Below, one piece after another: positions 55,607-64,000 of a DNA stretch of 64,000 nt. The notes under the pieces were generated by a model. The model worked only from the letters and a program-made list of their open reading frames with translations, ran no database searches and had not been told where the DNA came from. This DNA is from Harmonia axyridis. Lineage: Eukaryota > Arthropoda > Insecta > Coleoptera > Coccinellidae. A program made the translations under genes and the position numbers. Position 1 is the stretch's first letter. Each line of letters opens with the position of its first letter. The stretch is from positions 4,464,001-4,528,000 of the forward strand of contig NC_059502.1 in the NCBI RefSeq assembly GCF_914767665.1, in the 5' to 3' direction.

Positions 55607-57119
55607 TAGTACTCGTACAGAAGGCTCATTCTAAAACGCGTTAGAACTCGTAGAAAAACATCAAAGACTTCTGCACGCAAAAAGAAAAAATTAACATGTA
55701 ATTCACAAAAAAACTATTTTCTATATATTTCTCTGAATTCATCTGAAGAATAGAATTTATTTTCCAGAATTTGTAACAAATTATTAATAATTTTTTTACA
55801 TTTTATATTTCTGTTGGAAAACTATACCAATAGCCATTTATTTTACTGTTTTCTCTTTGAAAGTTGTTTCATGAACCTCATAGAGAAATATCCGTCTTGT
55901 TCTATGTTATTTTCTTTTTCACAGGCATCGAAATATTGAAGATTATTTACAAAAAAAATCAAAAGTATATTATAAATAATTATTAATTATTTACTTATGG
56001 TAGATTTTGAAAATAGAGAGTTCAATTCAAATTCAAATGAGAATTGAATAAAAAAATTTATGATTATCAATTTTAAAAAGTTATCTCACAGAACATTTAG
56101 CAGTATAAGCGAGAGAGCTACAATTCTTTTCGTAAAAAGTTTATGTGCGCCCTTTATTATTAAGCCATCGAAGTAGGCCTGAATGGGCGACAAGGAAAGC
56201 GTTCCACAGCCAACCAGATCCTACCGATCGGGTAGGTACGGTAGGAATATATCGATTCCGAACTTAGATATATGTAATTTTTATTCGATAAGGAAAAGTG
56301 TGTCACAGAAGTGGTTGGCTCTAGGTCACACCGTCTGGCTGACGTTCCACTGGCCCAGACATATCGATTGAAACAAAGTTGGCTCTGCAATCGTTAATGT
56401 TGCCGAAAACATCGGATGTACGAGTACGCTGCCGATTTATGGGGGCTAGACGAAAAGTTATCGGACTCGTCAATTATAATCCATAAGAAGGATTTTTCAA
56501 TAATAATAATTAAAATGGTTTTTTTTTTACATTTCTTGTATGTCATTTGTGATCAGTAGGTTATGCTATTTCATCGTTCAGTAATTGTTAAGTTGTTTCA
56601 TCGAAATCAATTCTCATTTGTGAATATTGAGAGAAAGAATACCGCTTAATTTATTATTGAATTTGCTGAATTTTTGTTATAGTCATTCCAAAGAAAAAAT
56701 TCAATAGGAAAAAGTTTTTCTATAGGCTAGTTTTGAAGCTAGAGCTCCCTGAAAACTACCATTTATTCTCCATTCTTAAACAATACAAAACGTTATCCTG
56801 GATAGTAGATAATCATCTCTATTCTGAGTAATCAAGATCATTAATATGATATACTATTGAAAATTTGAAAGCATTGTTCTTTGGTGTTGTTACATTTGGT
56901 GAATCATACAGTGGTCCCAGCTACTTACAATTTTTTGAGTTCAGTTATTCGAAAATAGTAGAAAACGCCTCAGAGATCTACAATCAGAAAATTGTTATGA
57001 ATCCTATTCTGGTGTACAACTTTGCTTCCGCGAATTTGCAATTTTTAGCGGTAAATGCTGGTCGAAATAAACAGATCGTAGATGTCATACAATAAGCTGA
57101 GATATTTGTAAACATAACG
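55607..57119. other. AT-rich stretch, no gene recognised
   Basis: The only balanced stretch is 56160-56470, with overlapping short ORFs on both strands and no motif. The ORF at 56865-57095 (76 codons) is unassigned. Confidence 0.4.
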
Positions 57120-58280
57120 CCATCGAAATATTAGTCGATTTGTTTCTGCATCATGAAGTTATTCTCGATTAAACATGTCAGCTTAGGAGCCAAACTCTCG
57201 TCATTTGCGTTTTGATTTTCTGCTTTAAAATGGAGAAATCTGCGGATCAGGCTCATCAAATGCTCTCAAATACCCATGGTGAAAGAACGTGCCAAAAGTG
57301 GTTTCAACGCTTCAAGAACGGTAATTTTGACGTCGAAGTTCAGCATGGCAGTGGAAGAGAGAAGGTTTTCGAAGATGCAGAATTGGAGGCATTACTTGAT
57401 CAAGATTCGTGTCAAACGCAACAAGAATTGGCAGGATTATTGGGCGTGATGCAACAAGCCATTTCAAGACGCCTGAAAGTCATAGGAATGATTCGGGAAC
57501 AAGAAAATTGGTTGTCGAACGAGTTGAAGCCGAGATATGCTGAACGGCGTTTGTTTGCTGGTGAACAGCTACTTGCAAGGCAAAGACGAAAGGGATTTCT
57601 GTATCACATTGTGACTGGAGACGAAATACGATAATCCCAAGCGCAGAAAATCATGGGGATATCCCGGCCATGCTTTCACGCCGACGGCCAAAACGAATAT
57701 TTACGGTTTCAAGGTCTTGATCAGTATTTTGTGAAACCAGCTCGGCGTAGTGTATTATGAGTTGTTGAAACCGACTGAAACAATCACAGGTGATTGTCAT
57801 CGAACGCAATTAATGCGTTTGAGCCGACCATTGAAAGACAAATGGCTGCAATACAACGAGAGACATGATAAAGTGATTTTACAGCATAAAGTGATTTTAC
57901 AGCATGGCAATGCTCGACTCCATGTTGCACAGTGGTCAAGACATACTTGGAAACGTTGAAATCGGGAGTCCTACCCCACTCGCCGTATTCTCCAGACGTT
58001 GCTCCCTCGGACTATCACTTGTTTCGATCAATGGCACACGACCTGGCTGACCAGCAATTTCTGTCTTATGAAAAAGTGAAAGATTGAATCGATTCGTGGG
58101 TCGCCCCAAAAAATGATAAGTAAGGGATTCGTACGCTGCCCGACAGATGGGAGAGAGTAGTGGCTAGCTTTGGACAATACTTTGAATCATAAAAGTATAA
58201 CCAGTTTTTAAAAATAAAGCCTCGAATTTAGAAAAAAATGGCGGAAACGCCTATGTAGAATTCGGGACACATTGTACGAG
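57120..58280 (+). mobile_element. Mariner family C (cecropia-like), near full length, dead
   Basis: The gene starts at ATG 57230. The first 135 codons are open: AHQMLSNTHGERTCQKWFQR, SCQTQQELAGLLGV, RKGFLYHIVTGDE (first Asp), ending at 57634 by a frameshift that also lost the KWV block. Further on: NPKRRKSWGYPG, YYELLKPTETITGD, then HKVILQHGNARLHV. There the second catalytic Asp (HDN) is Gly and an 18-bp duplication (AAAGTGATTTTACAGCAT twice, about 57868-57903) is present. The C-terminal part is frame-broken. Confidence 0.9.
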
Positions 58281-59341
58281 ATAATGATAAGAAGATGATT
58301 CATCTCCGTACCAAATCAGCACAGATTTTGGAACAGCCTCCGTACCCAAGGCTCACCATTTCCCAATCGCATTGTGATGTCGCCGAGAAGTGTTCTCTTC
58401 TTTGAAGAAATAACTGGAAAACACCGAATATAAATGCCTGCATAATACGTTGAAGATTTATAGTATCGCCTCGCTGGATCTTTGCCTCGAGTGGAGACAT
58501 TCATCACAGTCTTATCGATGAAATCGAGTGTTAATGAGGATCGAGAGACTTTATGTAACACCTATAAATAAACGGCGTCTGTCTCTGAAGGACCTCGATA
58601 ATCTACCGGTACATTCAAAACAGAAACCGAAAAGGAGCGTATCTGATTGAGGTATCAAATCGATTTTGTCGCTTTGTGGGCTGGTTTACGCGAGATGAGA
58701 TCTATAGGTGGATGCTCTTGCTTCCATTGTGGTTAATATTTGATTTCAACAGGATGGAGCTACTCAATTCAGGTGTGAATGTTGGGTAGTTCATGAATTG
58801 GTTAGAGGGTTTATCGTTTATTCTTTGTGTAACAAGGAATGAGTCTCAATTCGACTGTTTTGTGAGTTTATGCAGTTTCAATGGTATTCCAACAAGGACC
58901 AAATTCTCTAGGAAATGTTTACATCTCGTTGACTTCAATATTGCTTGGTACATACCTAGCAAAAAGTTGATCCACTTTGAACAGATCGATGTATTATTTC
59001 GTCACAATGTCTGTATTTTAAGAAATTTGAGCTGAGAATGTAATGATTTTGATAGCAAAGTGTTGATTGATTATTTATGATTTCATAAAATAGCATATTT
59101 AGGTCAAAAATCCATTGTAATGTTAGTTTGACCGTTACTATGGATTGAATTATAACTTATTTTTAATTTCTGCTATTATGAAACAAATCATCGAACAATG
59201 ATCTCAAACAATGAACTCCGACGAAATTGTCCTCATATTTGATTCTGTCCGTCTGTAAACATGGTAACTCTTGAAGAGAAAATCAAGATTGAAATTTGCT
59301 GGGTAAGTTCAGATTTAGAATGATCTGTTATGAGGATCATG
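58281..59341. other. No gene recognised
   Basis: Two overlapping minus-strand ORFs at 58300-58561 lie in a more balanced stretch but show no motif. The rest is AT-rich. Confidence 0.35.
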
Positions 59342-59505
59342 TAAGCCATCAAAATTGCTGAAAGAAACTTTCAAGTATTTCTCGAATAGCTCTAAAAGAA
59401 ACCAAGACTTCGCGAAATATTTGAAAGAGTCATTTTTCAAAAACGCCCTGTAACTCGAGAACGAATTAAGATATCTTTGGTTAGCATTCTGAAAAGTGAT
59501 CAAAA
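59342..59505. repeat. Dispersed repeat R1, copy 3
   Basis: It contains GAAACCAAGACTTCGCGAAA, AGTCATTTTTCAAAAACGCC and CTCGAGAACGAATTAAGATA, matching R1 at 16768 and 36990. Confidence 0.65.
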
Positions 59506-60230
59506 ATAATGAACAAGGGCAAATTGATATTGAAAGAATTTTGCGGAAATGGACTATAAACGGTATTTTGAGTAAATGATGGTCATTTTAAACAAGTTTC
59601 AAATAGAAATTGTAGGAATTATTGTGAAAATCAACATACATATTTAAACTTTGAACACTTGGTATCTCGGAAACTAGCAATAATTGTACAAGGCATCTTG
59701 AAGAGAATCATCATATTTTTACGCCTAGAATCTACAATTAAGAGGGATTACCACCACGTGGTTTTTCGAGTATCAGTCAAACTTTGATACCCATTCCTTT
59801 CCCCTCTGGTGCTCCTGCGATGACCAAACTTTGTACAGTGTTCGAATTTGCACATTCACTTCATTTTTTTTTTCTCGAAGCAAATGTGTAGAGGGCAGCA
59901 CTGTACGACGACATTAACGAAATTATGGATTTACCTCTTTTGTAATGATTTTTGGTAGGTTTTCTTTCACGAATATCTCGAAAATATATCAGTGCTTTGT
60001 ACAAAGTACATATCATAAATGTTTTCGCGAAAAACGTAAAGTTACCGAATTTTTTTTTATTTGCATTCGCAAATTGAAAATATTTACTTTCTTACTTGTA
60101 GATTATTGTTTAATGAAATTATGTCAAACCTCATAAAAATCGGTTATTTGTAAGAAAACACATCTCTACTTTCGTTTTGAACTGAGCATTCACGTGGTGG
60201 TGTTCCATCTGTCAATGTCCAAGCATTATT
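59506..60230. other. AT-rich stretch, no gene recognised
   Basis: ACCACCACGTGG near 59750 recurs at 61460-61471 as a 12-bp word. No credible ORF. Confidence 0.4.
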
Positions 60231-60231
60231 C

Positions 60232-60735
60232 ATTTATTTATTTATTTATTTATTTAATAACAATACAATGTTCCACAGGTTTAAACCCAACTACAAAACA
60301 AGGAGCATGTTAAAAATAATTTTTACACATATATTACATATTCTTAAGAAAACAAAACGTTAACAAGAAATGCTCAGTCAGTCAAAATAATAAGATTTGA
60401 TATTCGAAATGGAACAATTAAAAATATCCAAGTGAGAACTTACAGTGTTATAGGCATCACACAAATTATAACGAGGTGAGTACTTCAATGTATTCGTTAC
60501 AGTTGTCGGCATATAAAATGTATTTCTAACTCTAGAGGCTTGTCTAGGAATAGTAAAATTTAGTTTTTCGAGAATGCAAGAATCTTCAATGACACCGTTT
60601 ATCAGTTTGTGAGTAAAGACAACTGAATGACATTCTCGTCCACATTTCAAACTATTCATTAAGTGTCAGCTCAAGAGCAGGTTTTGTAGAAAACCGATAG
60701 GCGGGTAGATACCATCTGCTCTATATAAAAAAAGT
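60232..60735 (-). mobile_element. Non-LTR retrotransposon 3' end with (AAAT)n tail
   Basis: The minus-strand ORF at 60378-60659 (93 codons) reads NGVIEDSCILEKLNFTIPRQ, ASRVRNTFYMPTTVTNTLKY and SPRYNLCDAYN. This is the conserved C-terminus of CR1/Jockey-like polyproteins (a D...L..L.F..P....R....F..P....Y....P). About 115 bp beyond the stop the element ends in a pure TTTA run (60232-60264, AAAT read on the minus strand), the usual microsatellite tail. Confidence 0.8.
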
Positions 60736-61010
60736 TTTAGACAACAATTCTATTGAACCACAAAATGGACAACCCTATAAAATGTCTAAAATGTCCACTG
60801 CGACCTGGAAAAACTTCAACTCCAGAAAACCATCCCACTTCAACTCTCCACTCTTACGGAACCCGTCAGTCTCGTCTACGCCCACACAAAACGAAAACAC
60901 CCGTTGTCTCGACCAAACAACCGCTTGCTGCACCTGGCAACCTCGCCTGCGTCCGATTAGTTTTTGATAGTAATAAAACTCGCACTAACAGAATAACTTC
61001 CTATTTATAA
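60722..61010 (+). CDS. Uncertain small ORF after a TATA-like box
   Basis: CTATATAAAA at 60721-60730 precedes an 85-codon ORF at 60753-61010 (MNHKMDNPIKCLKCPL...ACVRLVFDS) that ends just before GC-rich unique sequence. The start could belong to the retrotransposon on the opposite strand. No motif was recognised, so coding is doubtful. Confidence 0.2.
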
Positions 61011-61576
61011 TGCACCGTCTAGACGAGCGAAGGAGACGGGGTCCAGAGAGGAGCACCAGCGGCAGCCAGCACCGGTCGATACGGCGTGGTTCCGCAAGAT
61101 GACGTTGGCCGTCGTCTAAACACGTGACCCATTACGCCCGATTGGCACGTGTGACGCCCACGACACATCCATCAGCCATTGTTCCTCTCCAAGAGGGGTT
61201 TCAATTAGCTGGAATTGAAGTTTATGGCTGGAACGGTGTGACTTTGAAGAATTAACGAGGACCGGTCTGACAGGGAGGGGGGGACACAAGGGCGAGAAAC
61301 GCCCAACTTTTTGTGGGCGCTTTTTTCGTTTAACAGTGGTGTTAGGTAGATATAGAGGAAAATCGGAGAGAATCAAGCTCTGATTTGGCGTCTGGAGCTG
61401 CTTTTGAGCGCTGGTTCGTTCGTTGGGGCGTTTGAAATGAAATAACCTAAGAGGGAACACCACCACGTGGCTACTCGGTTCAAAACGAAATTAGAGATAT
61501 TTCTTCTTACAATTCACCGATTTCTATGGGGTTTTAACACTTCATTTTCAAAGATGTACGGGTTAATCAGGCTGCT
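61011..61576. other. GC-rich unique island (61010-61340)
   Basis: CpG-containing and repeat-free. A minus-strand ORF at 61116-61466 is probably composition-driven. Candidate regulatory or untranslated sequence (inference). Confidence 0.35.
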
Positions 61577-62110
61577 AGACCAAATTGCACATAATACAGT
61601 AACTTTTTGAGGATGTAATGGTCTCTCAGCAGTTATATGAGGATTTTCGCTGCCTAATGTGCGATAATTCCGCTTGTTCACCTACTCGTAGACACAAAGT
61701 GAAAAATATGCTTCGTCGCTAAAGAAAATTCGATGCAAAAAATCGACATCGAAACTTTGTTTTCAAGCACCCAATCGGCATATGTTCTAAGCATTCCATT
61801 GTCAGCTGGCTCTAGTTCTTGTGTTAGCTGAACCTTTGAAAGATGTAGATGCAAATCCAGATGCAACATAAGCCATAGCGTTCCGTACAAGAGTTCCAAA
61901 TATTCTGCGCGACGAGGAATAAATAAATTTGGATCTTTTTGAACACTTTCACTTACAGCAGCAATATTTTTTTTCAGTGGAGTCTGCATTTCGATGCTGT
62001 ATGGGCCTTAAGACTTCAGTAACAGATCTAGCCTCTTTGAATTTTTTTACTGTCTTACTAATTGTACACACAGATGGACGATTATGTTGACCATAATCTG
62101 CCCCTAATCA
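61577..62110 (-). pseudogene. Family D (rosa-like) transposase, best fragment
   Basis: The minus strand reads helix-turn-helix pieces (NIAAVSESVQKDPNLFIPRR, then YLELLYGTLWLML), LHLSKVQLTQELEPADNGML and RTYADWVLENK. After a frame break comes HITAERPLHPQKVTV, which follows the first catalytic Asp. The block order is that of rosa-type transposases, clearly different from family A. The C-terminal half is missing. Confidence 0.75.
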
Positions 62111-62279
62111 ACAAAACGTACTTGCTACAGAATCATCATTTTTGTAGTAGTTCTAATTGACTCCAGTATCTGCGATGGCTTCCTCACTTTCACAAGTCTC
62201 TTGTAAAGAGCATTTTTTGCGTTTGCTAGCCGTAACTAAGTGATCCTCCTTACCATAGAATCAGTACTCTTCGTTTTAT

Positions 62280-62625
62280 ACTATACTCATTCTCATCAGG
62301 TGCTTCCTGAGGCGACAATGCTATGTGAGGAATCTAATGAGGAGGTGTAGCATATGTTTGCTAAGATCCAGATTCTTCTTAGATCTCGTAGCATCAAAGT
62401 TTCGAATTATCCAACTCAGGAAGATTCCGCCAAAGTATTTTCCTTTCAGTTATTTCCTTCTCCTGAAACTCTTTCTTGTGAGTTCATTTACCTATACCAC
62501 AGAAAAGTTTTGGTCCAATAAAAAGAGTTTGCGCTCCTTTTCTGGCAAGTGTGTTGGCCTCTTCATCTCCTTCACTTCCCGAATGACTGGAAACACAGAC
62601 TAAACATATCTTATTATTCTTGAAT
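62280..62625 (-). pseudogene. Non-LTR retrotransposon RNase H-tail fragment, minus strand
   Basis: The complement contains GNSG..EGNEEANTLARKGA-like sequence near 62560-62590, a GPK.FCGIGK region, and RHLMRM-like sequence near 62290. It is the reverse orientation of the 47490-48125 family. Heavily mutated. Confidence 0.6.
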
Positions 62626-63559
62626 TTAGTATTCTTAGGCAATCTAATACCATCTTAGAATCGATGATATGTGAGCTCAATGATTTGATTGGAGCTTGAC
62701 TATCACAATGTATCGCTATATCTAACTATGTTCTTACCAGGTTCATTTCCACATATCTCTCCATGGCAAGTAACTTTGTTTGAAAGGCACTTGGACATCG
62801 GCCTAACGATAGTAAACTGCCTTATCTACAGACTTCCACAGACATCAATGAAAAACTCATTCTCATTTCCCTTCCGTGGAAATAAATATCCTTGAATTTC
62901 CTGCCTCAGAACCCAGGAAATAAAATTGAAACTACAATGGTTCCAAACGCTCATAATGGATTTATAATTAGAGAAACGTTTCCCTGAATGGAATTCTGCA
63001 CGTTGATTCCATTTCATTGTTACTGCCGCAGCTCGAATTAGATGCAATTCTTCATCGAACAATGCGGGAAATACGAACAATGTGAAATTAAAAAAAAAAA
63101 AAAATAGTGCAATGAATAGGAAACATTTTATTTTTCCTATTCGTTCGGTGGAAATGCATGATAGCAAGACCTGCACTTTTTAGTATTCAGGTATTTGACG
63201 TTGTTCGTAGTCTGCTTCGAACGTTTTGTCCAGAAATAAAGCAAAAAAAACAAAACTGAATTATTTAATAAACTGCTGTTGTTGTGGATATTTCAGCAGA
63301 TTCAGACTGATGTTATTTCATCAATGAATGCAGAAAAATAATGTTATATGAATGTTATTTTCGAAGTACCATTTCAATAACATATATCAAGCAGATTTTG
63401 TCATCCGTCATATGTTCAGTTGAAGAGTAGCTGACTGAAAGAGTGAAAATTGTGAAAAGTAACTAGAAGAATAAAGATTCTTTAATGAGAGCACTTTGTG
63501 CATCACAGACAGATTATGGTCGACATAGTCATTCATATGACCGTTCAATGTCTCAAGGT
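62626..63559. other. AT-rich stretch, no gene recognised
   Basis: A minus-strand ORF at 62826-63176 (116 codons) crosses a poly-A run and has no motif. Nothing else was recognised. Confidence 0.4.
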
Positions 63560-63947
63560 CCAAATATCATCAAAATGCACGCTCTAACGAAAATATTGCT
63601 GCTGTAGTGAAAGTGTTGGAGAAGATTCAAATATTCGGCGCGTAGAACATTTGGGCCTCTCTAACGGCTCGCTATGGCTCATCGCCATAACCAAATGATT
63701 ACTGATTTTATGGAATGATAATAATAATTGTATGGAATTGAAAGAGATATATGTAGTTCCAACAAGATGGTGTTGGCTTCATTGCAAGAAAAATTTCCAA
63801 GACGCGTAATTTCTCGTTTCGGCGATGTGAATTGGCCATTAAGATCTTGTGATTTATCGTCTTTAGATTTTTTGTGTGTGGTTATGCGAAGGATCGTGTT
63901 TATGCCGAAAAAACTCAGATTATTAAGTTGACTCAACATTGCGAAAC
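63560..63947 (+). pseudogene. Family D transposase fragment, C-terminal
   Basis: It reads ENIAAVVKV (helix-turn-helix linker), then LTARYGSS, then VPTRW-like sequence equal to FQQDG in another frame. LQEKFPRRVISRFGDVNWPL and RSCDLSSLDF (third catalytic block) follow. Large internal deletions. It runs up to family A copy A15. Confidence 0.7.
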
Positions 63948-63949
63948 TA

Positions 63950-64000
63950 AAGGGTGTTTTTTTTTAAAGCTATAGAACTTTAAATTACAATAAAACAACG
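63950..64000 (-). mobile_element. Family A transposon, start of copy A15 at window end
   Basis: The right terminal repeat (AAGGGTGTTTTTTTTTAAAGC) follows TA at 63948-63949 and continues to the window edge with the AACAACG motif seen in all copies. Confidence 0.9.

Noticed and set aside
62290..62310. CTCATCAG (complement of CTGATGAG), considered as a second hammerhead core
   Set aside because: The neighbouring sequence matches the RHLMRM coding segment of a retrotransposon. No GAAA and no stems are found.

Overview
The window reads as a piece of an AT-rich arthropod, most likely insect, nuclear genome. I see no operons, ribosome binding sites or bacterial-type genes. What dominates is transposable-element debris: rosa-like (DD41D), mariner (DD34D), Tc1-like and hAT-type DNA elements, 3' ends of non-LTR retrotransposons, and tRNA-derived SINEs. 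Beetle or a related holometabolous insect is my guess; the sequence alone does not prove it.

The main component is one non-autonomous DNA-transposon family, here called family A. Fifteen copies or fragments cover roughly 10.4 kb (about 16 percent of the window), on both strands. Full copies are 920-941 bp with near-identical ends (A-C/A-GGGTGTTTTTTT...) next to TA target dinucleotides. All copies that span the region share one internal deletion. It removed the middle of a transposase gene, leaving an N-terminal stub of about 36 codons and an out-of-frame 221-codon catalytic-domain ORF. Three copies keep that ORF fully open. A second family, a 584-590 bp hAT-type MITE (family M), occurs four times; two copies have perfect 8-bp target duplications. 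Other elements are two mariner families (B and C, all broken), an older rosa-like family (D, fragments only), a Tc1 copy folded back on itself, and several retrotransposon 3' ends.

The most interesting locus is at 23084-23300. A tRNA-derived SINE head with good A and B boxes is followed by a complete type I hammerhead ribozyme (23186-23261). All core nucleotides are present, stems I, II and III are perfect, and loops I and II carry a 10-nt perfect complement.

Host coding sequence is sparse. The best case is a 173-bp minus-strand exon at 49845-50017, with canonical splice sites and one membrane span. A plausible terminal exon lies on the plus strand at 44215-44340. Weaker candidates are at 20291-20531, 27385-27583 and 29972-30412. 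GC-richer, repeat-poor islands (near 1300, 8250, 18450, 24400, 27300, 29070, 31900, 34900, 44450, 48500, 50350, 51450 and 61050) look like unique sequence between the repeats and may hold regulatory DNA or unrecognised exons.

Layout: 1-5.3 kb MITE, retrotransposon tails and A1; 5.3-18 kb A2, A3, A4, mariner B and M2; 18-24.4 kb RNase H fragment, A5, SINEs and ribozyme; 24.4-32 kb mariner C, an 18-bp tandem repeat, A10, a hairpin repeat and A6; 32-43 kb M3, A7, A8, A9 chimera and M4; 43-50 kb Tc1 foldback, exon, minisatellites, palindrome array and host exon; 50-64 kb A11-A13, mariner C, retrotransposon tails and the start of A15.
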